DNA of 64,000 nucleotides from Kribbella pratensis (GCF_004366075.1 NZ_SODU01000003.1:186001-250000); one strand, 5' to 3'; counted from the stretch's first letter, positions 44,743 through 54,249 are shown. Program-made: numbers and translations. The notes: generated from the letters alone by a model not told the origin.

Positions 44743-46795
44743 TCAGTCGAGCTGCTCGACGACCAGGCAGTGCGAGTCGGCGGGCCCGTCGAACGGGATC
44801 CCGACCTGCAGCAGGTAGCTGCCCGGGTAGGTCTCGTTGTCCACCCGGTAGTTCTTCGCCGGATGCAGCCCGGCCAGCGGCACCCGCCGCGGCCGGGTCG
44901 GCAGCGTGCCGCGCACGTTGCCGTCGCCGGTCTCCCACAGGAACACCACGGACCGGTCCGCGCCGACGTACTGCACGCCGTCCGACAGCCCGTAGACCTC
45001 GCTTTCGGCAATCAACTCCCGAAAGTCCTTGTACTGCTCGATATGGCGTGCTGCCGTCTTCAGCGGGTGACCTGGACGTGGAGGCCGTCATTCAGGAACT
45101 GACGGAGATCGGCAAGGCCGGGAAGTACCTCTGGTCGTCGGTCCAGCGCGAGAGATCCGCGCCGATCCCGAGCACGCCGGCCATCGCGACGTGGAACCGG
45201 AAGTCGAGCGACCGCTCGCGACCGTCGTGCGTCCCCTCGGCATCGGTCACCCAGGAACTCATCAGGTGCGGCGCGAACCCGGTCCGGAAACCTTCCTGGA
45301 TCCGCAGCCGGTCCAGCGGCGCCGTGTTGTCGCTCGGCCACAACGTGTCGACCCGCGAGGCCATCGCCAGATCGATGCGCGCCCCGCCACCCGCACAACC
45401 TTCGACGGAGACCTCCGGGTGCCGGTCCCTGAGCTTCTCGAGGATCCTGTACAGGTTGCCAATCACCCGACCATCGAGGTCCCGACGTTGGTCGCCACTG
45501 TCCAATCGCGGCCGATTGGCGTCCCACTTCAGGTACGAGATGTCGTACGTCGACAGCAGCCGGTCCAGCGTGCTCCAGATGAACTCCGCTACGTCGTCCC
45601 GGCTCAGATCGAGCAGGAGCTGGTTGCGGATCAGGATCGGATCGTGCCCCGGCGTACGAAGGATCCACTCCGGATGCTCTCTGGCCAGTTGCGATGTCGG
45701 GCTGACCGACTCCGGCTCGACCCACAGCCCGAAGTCGAGCCCGATTTCCTTCAATTGACCGATGAACGCGTCCAGTCCGCCCGGGAACCTGGCCGGATCG
45801 ACCTCCCAGTCCCCCAGCCCGCCGGTGTCGTCAGAACGCCCGACGAACCATCCGTCGTCCACCACGAACGTCTCGACGCCGATTCCCGCCGCGCGCCGCG
45901 CCAGTTCGAGTTGATGGTCGGCGCGGATGTCGAACTCGGTCGCGAACCAGGAGTTGTACAGCACCTTCGGAACACGTTTTCTCGATGCGGCCCGCTCATA
46001 GTCATGGAATACTCGCGCCAACCCGTCGGTGCCCTCGGCACTGCACGCGCCGACGGCCTTCGGCGACACCCACGTCTCGCCCGGCTTCAGCGTGATCCCG
46101 AGACTCGACGACGTCCGGCCCGCCTGGATCCGCACCAGGCCGGTCGTGTCCACGTCCGCCGACATCTCCCACGACCCGGACCACGCAAGCTGTACGCCGT
46201 ACGCCACGTCGTCATCGACTACCAGGTACGGCGAGTACGAATGCCCGGTGATGCCCTGCGCACTCCCGATCGTGAACCGCCCACGCGGCAGGGTGACCGA
46301 AGCCTGCTGGAACTCGCTGTTCCACTCGCCCCACAAGTACTTGACGGTGTTCCCACCAGGTACGACGAACCCAGCCGAGTCGTGCCGATGCAGCACGAGT
46401 TCATCAGGACCGTCGTTTCGCACGGCGACCCACCGCTCCACTACGTCCCCGACCATGCGGTAGCGCAGGACGATCCGCACCGCCCGCACCTCATCCACGA
46501 ACTCGAGCTCGAGCCGCTGGGGCGGTTGGGTCGAGTTCGTCAGCGTCGGGCGGAGTTCGTCGGATCCGTCGGAGCCGCTCACCACCAGGTCGACGGGTGC
46601 GGTGTAGCGGACGCCGCGGACGGCGTACTCCAACGGCTCCACGTCCGCGCGCGGAACGAAATGCTCCGTCCCGGCAACAACAACTGGCGCGAGACCGTCA
46701 TGCGGGCCCCAGGCGACCAGCTGCGCCCACTGACCGTGATCAGGTACGCCGACGACGTACGAGGTCGTCGTACCGCGTAAGGTCCACGTCCTCAC
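44743..46795 (-). pseudogene. GH36 alpha-galactosidase broken near its 3' end
   Basis: The first frame (GTG 46795 to TGA 45092) encodes 567 aa with a complete-looking GH36 barrel: nucleophile D425 in YLKWDANR and likely acid/base D489 in WPSDNT. It then runs from SRWTDDQ into an unrelated tail and stops. The expected C-terminal domain reappears in a second frame (45063-44743: LKTAARHIEQYKDFR, VQYVGADRSVVFLWETGDG). Removing the 67 bp at 45064-45130 rejoins the frames into 661 aa, a normal length. It overlaps the permease gene by 4 bp. The truncated protein might still fold, but the loss of the C-terminal domain makes this doubtful. Confidence 0.8.
45064..45130. other. 67-bp apparent insertion in the GH36 gene
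   Basis: This segment has no place in a GH36 protein and shifts the frame by one. On the plus strand one frame is fully open and has about 85% G/C in third positions (GDLDVEAVIQELTEIGKAGK), like a piece of a real gene. Another reading on the minus strand also gives a gene-end-like string, FLNDGLHVQVTR plus stop. No obvious target duplication flanks it. Boundaries may be off by a few bases. Confidence 0.6.
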
Positions 46796-47607
46796 TTGAC
46801 CGCTCCGATCGCCAGCCCGCCGACGAAGTGCTTCTGGAACCGGAGGAACACCGCGACCGTCGGCACCGCGGCGATCACCGTACCGGCCGCGATCACGTTC
46901 CACGACGACACGAACAGGCCCTGCAGACCGAGCAGCGCCGGCGTGACCGGCATCTTCTCGCCGGAGCGGATCACCGTGATCGACCACAGCAGGTCGTTGA
47001 AGATCCACGTGAACGACAGCGCCCCTAGCGCCGCTAGCGCCGGACGGGTCAGCGGCAGGATCACCGCAGAGTAGATCTTCCCCGGCCCGGCCCCGTCGAT
47101 CGTCGCCGCCTCCTGGATCTCCCGCGGCAGATCCCGCATGAACCCGTGCAGCACGAACGTGTAGAACCCCAGCCCGAACCCGACATGGACCGCGATGAGC
47201 GCGATCAGCGTGTCGTAGTACCCGATCAACTCCACGAACCGGGAGATCGGGATCAGCAGGATCTGCGGCGGCAACAAGTTCCCCATCAACATCAGCAACA
47301 GGATCGTCCGCCGGAGCGGGATCGAGTACCGCGCGAGCCCGTACGCCGCCACCGACGCGAGCCCGAGGCTCAGGAGCACGGCCGGGATCGTCACCAGCAA
47401 GCTGTTGATCAGCGCGCGGAACTCGTCCGCGTCCTCCCACGCCGACTTGTACGTCGAGAACGTGAACGAATGCGGCAGCGATCCCAGCCCGTTCGCGGCG
47501 ACGTCGTCGAAGCTGCGGAACGAGATCACGATCACCCACAGGATCGGCGCCACCCACAGGAACGAGATCAGCCCCATCGCGACGTGGTAGCCGGTACGCC
47601 GTATCAC
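46792..47607 (-). CDS. CUT1 sugar ABC transporter permease (MalG type)
   Basis: 271 aa, six membrane helices, EAA loop LPREIQEAATIDGAGPGKIY. It starts with GTG in a 4-bp overlap with the upstream permease and its stop overlaps the GH36 start (GTGA). Because it is followed by GH36 and GH27, the imported sugar is probably an alpha-galactoside such as melibiose or raffinose. As in the first CUT1 operon, no ATPase gene is present. Confidence 0.92.
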   Translation of the reverse strand: MIRRTGYHVAMGLISFLWVAPILWVIVISFRSFDDVAANGLGSLPHSFTFSTYKSAWEDADEFRALINSLLVTIPAVLLSLGLASVAAYGLARYSIPLRRTILLLMLMGNLLPPQILLIPISRFVELIGYYDTLIALIAVHVGFGLGFYTFVLHGFMRDLPREIQEAATIDGAGPGKIYSAVILPLTRPALAALGALSFTWIFNDLLWSITVIRSGEKMPVTPALLGLQGLFVSSWNVIAAGTVIAAVPTVAVFLRFQKHFVGGLAIGAVK

Positions 47608-48596
47608 GATTCCTCCCGGAAGGCGCGGATCAGGTAGCCGAGGATGACGGCCAGGGCGAGTACGAAGATCACCACGGCCAGCGCGGACGCGTACCCGAGC
47701 TGGGTGGACTGGAAGGCGGTCGAGTACATGTACGTGCTGAGCAGCTCGGACGAGTGGTACGGCCCGCCCTTCGTCATCGACCAGACGATGTCGAAGGACC
47801 GCAGCGAGTCGATGACGATCACCGACAGTACGACGGAGTTGACGCCCTTGAGCTGCGGGATGGTCACGTACCGCGTGCGTTGCCAGGCGGACGCGCCGTC
47901 GACCTTCGCGGCTTCGTAGAGCGCGGGGTCGACCGCCTTCAGGCCGGCCAGGTACAGCACCATCACGTACCCGATCTGGCGCCACAGGGCCGGCACGATC
48001 ACGGCGTACAGCGCGGTGTCGGGGTCGGCGAGCCACGGGCGGATGAAGTTGCCCAGGCCAACGGTTCGGAACACCGTGTCGACAAGTCCATCCGGCTGGT
48101 AGAACACGCGCCAGATCAGTGCGGTGACGACCAACGAGAACACGACGGGGGTGAACAAGGCGGCCCGGTAGATCCCGACCCCGCGGCGCTCCCGCTGCAA
48201 CAGGAGCGCCATCCCGAACCCGCCGATCACGCTCAGCCCACCGAACAGCACCAGCCAGATCGCGGTGTTCTTCAACGCGGTCCGGAAGATTGGATCCGAC
48301 ACCATGTCGGAAAAGTTCCCGAACCCGACGAAGCGGGGCGCCGACAACCCGTCCCAGCTGGTCAACGCCAACCAGAACCCCTGCAGAGCAGGCCAGAACA
48401 CCCAAACAGCCTCAACAACAAACGGCACCAACACAAACGCAAGAATCAAAGGAGAAACCCGCCGCGGACCCGAGCGTTTCGTACGACGCGACGCACCCCC
48501 GCTCCCCTTCGCGCGACTTCCGCTCGCCCCACTCCCCCGCTCGTCCCGCCGCGAGCGCGACGAGCGGGTTTCCGCGGTTGACGATGACACGCTCAC
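47604..48596 (-). CDS. CUT1 sugar ABC transporter permease (MalF type)
   Basis: 330 aa. The N-terminal 45 residues are rich in Arg, Ser and Gly and probably disordered; six membrane helices and the EAA loop DPALYEAAKVDGASAWQRTR follow. The GTG start at 48596 overlaps the binding-protein stop by 4 bp. It forms the channel with the MalG-type partner. Confidence 0.92.
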   Translation of the reverse strand: MSVSSSTAETRSSRSRRDERGSGASGSRAKGSGGASRRTKRSGPRRVSPLILAFVLVPFVVEAVWVFWPALQGFWLALTSWDGLSAPRFVGFGNFSDMVSDPIFRTALKNTAIWLVLFGGLSVIGGFGMALLLQRERRGVGIYRAALFTPVVFSLVVTALIWRVFYQPDGLVDTVFRTVGLGNFIRPWLADPDTALYAVIVPALWRQIGYVMVLYLAGLKAVDPALYEAAKVDGASAWQRTRYVTIPQLKGVNSVVLSVIVIDSLRSFDIVWSMTKGGPYHSSELLSTYMYSTAFQSTQLGYASALAVVIFVLALAVILGYLIRAFREES

Positions 48597-49885
48597 GCCT
48601 TGAAGACCTTTTCGGCGGCGGCCTGCCAGTCCTTGAGGATCTTGTCGATCTGGTCGGGCTTGTCGAGGAACTTGGTGAGGGCGGCGTCGGCGGTCGGCTG
48701 CAGGGCGTCGCTCGAGTCGCGGTTGAAGAACTGCGTGATCTCGGCGGCCCCCTCGATCATCGCCTTACCCTTCTGCACGAGCGGAGTGTCCGCGGACTTC
48801 CCGTCCGGGTTCGCCGGAATCACCGTACCGGACGAGTTCTGCACGTAGATCTCCTGCGCCTCGGCCGTCGCCAGCCAGGTCAGGAACTTCTTCACCCCGT
48901 CCACGTCCTGCACCTTCTTCGAGGCGAAGTACCCGTCCGTCGGCGCCTCTTCGGCCACCGGTACGGCGGGATCGATGATCGGGAACTGGAAGAAGTCGAT
49001 GTCGTCCAGCGCGTCCTTCGGCGCCGAGTCCGCGAAGAACGTCCCGATCAGGAACATCCCGGTCTTGCCCGCGAGCAGCGCCGACGTCGCCTCCTGGAAC
49101 GGGAACGACTTGCCCTTCGGATCGAAGTACGGCAGCACCTCGCGCCACTTGGTGAAGACCGCCTTCACCTTCGGGTCCGTGAAGTTCCCCTGGCCGGCCA
49201 GCAACTGCCGGTGGAACGGAGCGCCGTTGATCCGGATGTTGAGGTAGTCGAACCACGCCGAGGCGACCCACGGAGTGTCGCCGAGCCCGATCCCGATCGG
49301 CGGGATGCCCTTGCTCTGAATGGTCTTGCACACGGCGACGAACTCGGCCCAGGTCTTCGGCGGCGTCACGCCCCACTTGGCGAAGTTCGACTTCCGGTAG
49401 AACATGCCCCACCAGTAGTAGCTGGTCGGCACGAAGATCTTCTGCCCGGCGCTGCTCGTGGACAGCGTCTGCATCGCCTTCGAGTAGTTGCCCATCGAGT
49501 CCCAGACGCTCGAGACGTCGAGCAACAGGTCCTTCTTCGCGTACGAGTCCGCGACCGATCCGGCGTACCAGGTGTAGACGTCCGGCGGGTTCGCCGAGGT
49601 CAGGTACGTCGGGAGCTGGGTCCGGAAGATCTCCGACGCGACCGTGTTCAGCTTGACCTGGGAACCACCGGTCTTGTTGTACGCGGCAACGAGTTTCTCC
49701 ATCGCGGCCTTCGCCTGCTCGCTGGAGAGGTTCGACTGCAGCGCCAGCTGACCGGATGGCGCGCTGCCGCTGCCGGGACTCTTCGACGACGTCGCGCACC
49801 CGGGCACCAGGGTTGCTGCCCCGAGCAGTCCGAGTCCCTTGAGGAAAGTCCGCCGATCCGAACGAGGCACTGCCAGACCCGTCAT
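48593..49885 (-). CDS. Sugar-binding protein with Tat-type lipoprotein signal
   Basis: 430 aa. The leader has a twin-arginine motif (SDRRTFLKGLGLLG) and a lipobox VPGC, so the protein is probably exported folded by Tat and lipid-anchored. The body is a family 1 sugar-binding protein (PPDVYTWYAGSVADSYA, PKTWAEFVAVCKTIQSKG, LLAGKTGMFLIGTFFAD). ATG 49885 with AGGAG 7 nt upstream was chosen over longer frames. It leads the presumed alpha-galactoside operon, divergent from the galactose catabolic genes; an A+T-rich palindrome lies in the shared control region. Confidence 0.92.
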   Translation of the reverse strand: MTGLAVPRSDRRTFLKGLGLLGAATLVPGCATSSKSPGSGSAPSGQLALQSNLSSEQAKAAMEKLVAAYNKTGGSQVKLNTVASEIFRTQLPTYLTSANPPDVYTWYAGSVADSYAKKDLLLDVSSVWDSMGNYSKAMQTLSTSSAGQKIFVPTSYYWWGMFYRKSNFAKWGVTPPKTWAEFVAVCKTIQSKGIPPIGIGLGDTPWVASAWFDYLNIRINGAPFHRQLLAGQGNFTDPKVKAVFTKWREVLPYFDPKGKSFPFQEATSALLAGKTGMFLIGTFFADSAPKDALDDIDFFQFPIIDPAVPVAEEAPTDGYFASKKVQDVDGVKKFLTWLATAEAQEIYVQNSSGTVIPANPDGKSADTPLVQKGKAMIEGAAEITQFFNRDSSDALQPTADAALTKFLDKPDQIDKILKDWQAAAEKVFKA

Positions 49886-49982
49886 GCACAACTCCTGAGA
49901 TCTGCCCGCCGGCGATGCCAGTCGGGTGGGTGGTGTGTTCCGGACGATCTTGCGGCGGCCCGTCGCAGCTGTCAATATTAAT

Positions 49983-49995
49983 TCGTAAATTACGA
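49983..49995. promoter_or_regulatory. A+T-rich operator palindrome
   Basis: TCGTAAATTACGA is a perfect 13-bp palindrome around a central A, in an unusually A+T-rich 35-bp patch. It lies 98 bp upstream of the binding protein and 109 bp upstream of the SDR gene. The GntR regulator encoded at 50838 is the closest candidate to bind it. Confidence 0.6.
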
Positions 49996-50103
49996 GCAAA
50001 TCGCTTGACCGGGAAGTGCCTTTCACGGTCAACTGATGGCTCGTTCATCGTTGGAAGCGGCCTGCCTCCGTGCTTGGGTAGGAGCAGATCGAAGGAGGCG
50101 CGG

Positions 50104-50826
50104 GTGCGGCTGGCAGGACGGGTGATCGTGGTGACCGGCGCTGCGTCGGGGATCGGCGCGGCCTGTGTCGAGCGGGCGCTGATCGAGGGTGCGCAGGTCG
50201 TGCAGGTGGACATCCACCCCTGCAAGAGCCAGCCAGGCAAGGCGATCAGCGTGGTCGGTGACGTCGCGTCGGCCGACACCTGGGCGGAGGTCCGGTCCCG
50301 CGGGCGTGACGAGCTCGGCCCGATCGACGGCCTGGTCAGCAACGCGGTCTTCGTCGACGTGAAGCCGGCGCACGAGCTGTCGCCACCATCCTGGCAACGC
50401 CAGCTCGACGTCAACCTGACCGCGTCCTTCCTCGGTTTCCAGGCGCTGTACGACGACCTCGTAGCGAACGCGGGCTCCGTCGTACTGGTCTCGTCGGTCC
50501 ACGCCATCGCCGGGCTACCCGGCCATCCGGCGTACGCCGCGACCAAGGGCGCACTCGTCTCACTCGGACGGCAACTGGCGGTCGAGTACGGTCGCTCGAT
50601 CCGGGTGAACACCGTGCTTCCGGGGCCGGTCGTGACGGCGATGTGGGACCGCGTCGATGACGAAGGACGCGAGCGCAGCGCCCAGGCGACGGCACTCAAG
50701 CGGCTCGGGCAACCGGACGAGGTGGCACAGGCGGTGACGTTCCTGCTGTCACACGAGGCGTCGTTCATCACCGCGACCAGCCTGGTGGTCGACGGCGGAT
50801 GGTCCGCCGTCAAGGACTCGGCGTGA
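50104..50826 (+). CDS. SDR oxidoreductase, probable sugar (galactose) dehydrogenase
   Basis: 240 aa classical SDR: cofactor loop TGAASGIG, catalytic Ser in VSSVH and the full YAATK motif. Start GTG 50104 has AAGGAGG 6 nt upstream. Its place at the head of galactonate dehydratase, KDPGal aldolase and KDGal kinase genes suggests oxidation of D-galactose to galactonolactone with NAD(P). No lactonase is evident; spontaneous opening or a distant gene would be needed. An alternative is a dehydrogenase for a related sugar acid. Confidence 0.82.
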   Translation: MRLAGRVIVVTGAASGIGAACVERALIEGAQVVQVDIHPCKSQPGKAISVVGDVASADTWAEVRSRGRDELGPIDGLVSNAVFVDVKPAHELSPPSWQRQLDVNLTASFLGFQALYDDLVANAGSVVLVSSVHAIAGLPGHPAYAATKGALVSLGRQLAVEYGRSIRVNTVLPGPVVTAMWDRVDDEGRERSAQATALKRLGQPDEVAQAVTFLLSHEASFITATSLVVDGGWSAVKDSA

Positions 50827-50837
50827 GGGAGAGCAGG

Positions 50838-51563
50838 GTGACGGGGATTCAACGCGGGGTGTCACGGGGCCTGCACGGGCAGATCGTGGAGGAGATGGCG
50901 CAACGCATCCTGTCCGGGCAGATCGCGGAGGGCGCGACCATCAACGTCACCGAACTGCAGTCCGACCTGGGCGTCAGCCTGACCGCCGTACGCGAGGCCT
51001 TGAAGGTGCTGACCGCGAAGGGCCTGGTCGACGCGCGGCAGAAACGCGGCACGTTCGTCCGGCCGCGCTCGGACTGGAACCTGCTCGACGCGGACATGAT
51101 CCGCTGGCACTTCAGCGACGCGGACGCCCGGCCCGAGCTGCTCGAGGAACTGCACGAGGTCCGCGGGATCGTCGAGCCGGCCGCCGCCCGGTTGGCCGCG
51201 GTTCGATCCGACGATGCGGACCTCGCGGCACTCGACGAGGCGCTCGCAGCGATGGAATCCGCGGGTGACAACGTGGCGGCCGCGGCCGCCGACCTCGCGT
51301 TCCACCGTGCGCTGCTCGCGGCAACGGGCAACGAACTGCTGACGAAGATGGAAGTGATCATGGAAACCGGGCTCGCCGGCCGCGACCGGCTGGTGCACAA
51401 GGTGAAGCCGTCGGACGATCCGGTGCCGAGCCACCGGCGCGTCGTGGACGCGGTCCGTGCGCACGACCCCGAGGGAGCCGAACTCGCGATGCGGGATCTG
51501 CTCGCGAAGGCCGCCGAGGACCTCACCGAGGTCCGCGGATCGACCCGGCGGCGGCACCGGTGA
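50838..51563 (+). CDS. GntR-family regulator (FadR/FCD subfamily)
   Basis: 241 aa. A winged helix (about 8-75; AEGATINVTELQSDLGVSLTAVREALKVL is split here only by description) is followed by an FCD all-helical domain (90-235) with metal-ligand residues in FHRALLAATGNELL and PSHRRVVDAVRAHD. DgoR-type members respond to galactonate. GTG 50838 has a purine-rich GGGAGAGCAGG upstream; GTG 50823, overlapping the SDR stop, is an alternative. Its stop overlaps the dehydratase start (GTGA). Likely targets are this operon and the divergent importer. Confidence 0.88.
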   Translation: MTGIQRGVSRGLHGQIVEEMAQRILSGQIAEGATINVTELQSDLGVSLTAVREALKVLTAKGLVDARQKRGTFVRPRSDWNLLDADMIRWHFSDADARPELLEELHEVRGIVEPAAARLAAVRSDDADLAALDEALAAMESAGDNVAAAAADLAFHRALLAATGNELLTKMEVIMETGLAGRDRLVHKVKPSDDPVPSHRRVVDAVRAHDPEGAELAMRDLLAKAAEDLTEVRGSTRRRHR

Positions 51564-52705
51564 AGATCGAGAGGATCGAGACGTTCCTGGTTCCGCCGCG
51601 CTGGTTGTTCTGCCGCATCGAGACGAGCGACGGTGTCGTCGGGTGGGGGGAGCCGGTCGTCGAAGGGCGCGCCGAGGTCGTCCGGGCAGCGATCGACGTA
51701 CTGTCGGAGTACTTGATCGGCCAGGATCCGCTGCAGATCGAGCGGCACTGGCAAGTGTTGACGAAGGGCGGCTTCTACCGAGGTGGGCCGGTGCTGAGCA
51801 GCGCGGTCGCCGGGCTCGACCATGCACTGTGGGACATCGCCGGGAAGGTGTACGGCGCTCCGGTCGCCGCGCTCCTCGGCGGGCGGGTCCGGGACCGGGT
51901 CCGCGTGTACGCCTGGGTCGGCGGGGACGAGCCGTCCGCGATCGGTGAGTCCGTCGCGGAGCAGGTCGCGGCCGGGATGACGGCCGTGAAGATGAACGCC
52001 AGCGGACAGATCCAGGCCTCGCCGTCCGTGGCCGAGGTCAACGACATCGTCAACCGGCTCACTGCCGCTCGCGCGGTCCTGGGGGATTCCCGGGACGTCG
52101 CGATCGACCTGCACGGACGGGTCGGCGTGGCCGCGGCGCGCCGCATCCTGCACGCGGTCGAGGACCTGCAGCCGATGTTCGTCGAGGAGCCGGTGCTGCC
52201 CGAGCAGATGGCACACCTGGCCGAGGTGGTCGCGACGTCGACGGTGCCGGTTGCGCTCGGCGAGCGGCTGTACCACCGGTCCGACTTCATGGCGCCGTTG
52301 AACGCGGGCGTGGCGGTCGTCCAGCCCGACGTCTCGCACGCCGGCGGGATCTCCGAACTACGACGCATCGCCGTACTCGCGGACGCTCACGGTGCAATGC
52401 TCGCGCCGCACTGCCCACTCGGGCCGATCTCGTTGGCGGCTTCGTTGCAGGTGTCGTTCGCGACGCCGAACTTCCTCATCCAGGAGCAGAGCCGGGGCAT
52501 CCATTACAACGTGACGAGCGATCTCACGTCGTACGTCGTGGATCCCGCGCCGTTCGCCTGGGTCAACGGTCATGCCGAATGGAACCCCCTGCCCGGCCTG
52601 GGAATCACGGTCGACGAGGAGGCTGTCCGCGCCGCGGACCGAACCGGCCACGCCTGGCGCAACCCGGTGTGGACCCACGAAGATGGATCATTTGCCGAAT
52701 GGTGA
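51560..52705 (+). CDS. dgoD: D-galactonate dehydratase
   Basis: 381 aa enolase-superfamily enzyme, 382 aa being the E. coli length. The metal ligands and bases fall at the E. coli DgoD positions: D183, H185 (IDLHGR), E209 (FVEEP), E235 (ALGE), with H284 in APHCPLGP. It should convert D-galactonate to 2-dehydro-3-deoxy-D-galactonate. The GTG start overlaps the GntR stop. Arabinonate or fuconate dehydratases are related, but residue spacing and the KDPGal aldolase downstream favour galactonate. Confidence 0.9.
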   Translation: MKIERIETFLVPPRWLFCRIETSDGVVGWGEPVVEGRAEVVRAAIDVLSEYLIGQDPLQIERHWQVLTKGGFYRGGPVLSSAVAGLDHALWDIAGKVYGAPVAALLGGRVRDRVRVYAWVGGDEPSAIGESVAEQVAAGMTAVKMNASGQIQASPSVAEVNDIVNRLTAARAVLGDSRDVAIDLHGRVGVAAARRILHAVEDLQPMFVEEPVLPEQMAHLAEVVATSTVPVALGERLYHRSDFMAPLNAGVAVVQPDVSHAGGISELRRIAVLADAHGAMLAPHCPLGPISLAASLQVSFATPNFLIQEQSRGIHYNVTSDLTSYVVDPAPFAWVNGHAEWNPLPGLGITVDEEAVRAADRTGHAWRNPVWTHEDGSFAEW

Positions 52706-53478
52706 CCATCGATCCAGCTGACGGCGGCCGCTGGACCTCTCTGCGGCTCGGTGGCCGCGAATGGCTCTGGGCCGGGCCCGGCCTGGTCACCGGTCCGCGC
52801 ACCGGCCTCGCCACTTTCATCGACGCGGGCGGCGTCGACGAATGCTTCCCCACCGTCCGCGGGTTCCCTGACCACGGCGGTCTGTGGAATCAGCCGTGGG
52901 ACGGGATGGTCACGTACAACAACGTGATCCTGACGCGGGCGTTCAATGCCGGCACCGACACCGTCAGCGTCGACTACCACCTGCAGGCTCCGGCCGGCTA
53001 CCGCTTCATCTGGGCCGCCCACGCGCTCCTCGACTGCGTACCCGGCGCAACCATCTCCGCTCACCCCGGCACCGAATGCCGCCTGTATCCCGAGGCCGCG
53101 CCGTGGTTGCCGTGGACGTGGCCAGGCGACGCCCACTGGGTGACCGCCATCTGGCCGACCCCTCTCGAGCTCGGAACCTTCGGCCCGACGGACGGGACGG
53201 CGGCCGGTGCGGTTCTGCTGGACTGCCCGACGGTTTCGGTCCGTGATCGCGGCGCCGAGCTCACCATGACCCTGAGTTGCCCGGGGCAACCAGTCTCCAC
53301 CGCGTTGTGGCGAAACCAGGGCGGCTTCCCGGACGATGCGCCGTACCGGAGTCTCGGGGTCGAGCCGATGCTCGGCCGCGTGTTCGACCTGGCCACCGCC
53401 GGTCCGGGCGACGCCGCGGTGGTGCCGGAAAGCGGTGAACTGACCTGGCGGTTGACGCTGTCCGCCAGGCCAGTGTGA
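52699..53478 (+). CDS. Galactose mutarotase-like protein
   Basis: 259 aa resembling the aldose 1-epimerase-like (galactose mutarotase) beta-sandwich fold: a DECFPT turn followed by DHGGLWNQPWD, where a conserved His/Asp pair would bind sugar, and a C-terminal strand ELTWRLTLSA. It overlaps the dehydratase end by 7 nt (ATG 52699; GTG 52702 is possible). It may interconvert galactose anomers or act on a related sugar before oxidation. Catalytic residues cannot be assigned with confidence. Confidence 0.68.
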   Translation: MVTIDPADGGRWTSLRLGGREWLWAGPGLVTGPRTGLATFIDAGGVDECFPTVRGFPDHGGLWNQPWDGMVTYNNVILTRAFNAGTDTVSVDYHLQAPAGYRFIWAAHALLDCVPGATISAHPGTECRLYPEAAPWLPWTWPGDAHWVTAIWPTPLELGTFGPTDGTAAGAVLLDCPTVSVRDRGAELTMTLSCPGQPVSTALWRNQGGFPDDAPYRSLGVEPMLGRVFDLATAGPGDAAVVPESGELTWRLTLSARPV

Positions 53479-53604
53479 TGTCACCCGAGCGGCAGATCGA
53501 GTACGGCGTCACGCACCGACGTGCTGTTCACGGTGCGAATTCGGTGTCCACGCCAGAGCTCATGGGATGTCCTACGTCTTCCTACATCACATAGGTTGGG
53601 GATT
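53479..53604 (+). promoter_or_regulatory. Leader of the aldolase gene with paired CCTAC repeats
   Basis: GATGTCCTACGTCTTCCTAC (53564-53583) holds two CCTAC copies 11 bp apart, and GATGT and ACATC frame the element as an inverted repeat. It ends about 17 bp before the ATG, overlapping the likely start of transcription. It is probably the operator of a separate promoter for the aldolase and kinase genes. Confidence 0.5.
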
Positions 53605-54225
53605 ATGGATCTGCTTGCCGAACTCCGGAGCCGGAAACTGCTCGCGATCGTCCGTGCCGACGGGGCGGACACCGCCTTCGCCTGCATCCAGACCCTCGTC
53701 GAGGCCGGCATCATGGCCCTCGAGGTCTCGCTCACCACGCCCGGCGGCGTCGAGGCGATCGCCAAGGCACGCGCGCAGTACGACCCGAGCATCCTGATCG
53801 GCGCCGGCACCGTCATCACCGCGCTTCAGGCCGACGAGGTGGCCGCCGCGAACGCCGACTTCACCGTCACCCCTGCGATCACGCGTGGCGCCTACCGTTC
53901 GGTCGAGCTCGGTCTGCCGCTGTTGTGCGGCGCGCTCACGCCCACCGAAGTGGTGGCCGCCCTGGATCTCGGCGCCACCGCCGTCAAGATCTTCCCCGCC
54001 AAGCTCCACGGCCCCGGCTACCTCTCCGAACTTCGCGCGCCGCTCCCCGACGCCCCGCTCATCGCGGTCGGCGGCATCGACGCGGTGTCCGCCCCGAAGT
54101 ACCTCGCCGCCGGAGCCCTCGCGGTCGGCGTCGGCTCCCCCCTCCTCGGCGACGCCGGCACCGGCGGCTCCCTCTCCGAGCTGGCCATCCGAGCAAGCAC
54201 GTTCCGCACAGCCCTCAACATCTGA
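53605..54225 (+). CDS. dgoA: 2-dehydro-3-deoxy-6-phosphogalactonate aldolase (KDPG/KDPGal aldolase family)
   Basis: 206 aa, the size of KDPGal aldolases. The class I barrel has E40 (ALEVSLTTPGG) and Schiff-base K128 (AVKIFPAK), plus PAITRGAYRS. It splits 2-dehydro-3-deoxy-6-phosphogalactonate into pyruvate and glyceraldehyde-3-phosphate, the last step of the De Ley-Doudoroff pathway. A KDPG (glucose-derived) aldolase would look alike, so the galactose assignment rests on the neighbouring DgoD. ATG 53605 has a GGTTGGGG run upstream. Confidence 0.85.
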   Translation: MDLLAELRSRKLLAIVRADGADTAFACIQTLVEAGIMALEVSLTTPGGVEAIAKARAQYDPSILIGAGTVITALQADEVAAANADFTVTPAITRGAYRSVELGLPLLCGALTPTEVVAALDLGATAVKIFPAKLHGPGYLSELRAPLPDAPLIAVGGIDAVSAPKYLAAGALAVGVGSPLLGDAGTGGSLSELAIRASTFRTALNI

Positions 54226-54249
54226 CACCATGCGCCCGCTCCCTCCGCA

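Noticed and set aside
44743..45015. A separate small gene of about 90 codons
   Set aside because: Its product continues the GH36 C-terminal domain (VVFLWETGDG, YLLQVGIPFDG) and begins only at a TTG, so it is the displaced end of the broken GH36 gene.
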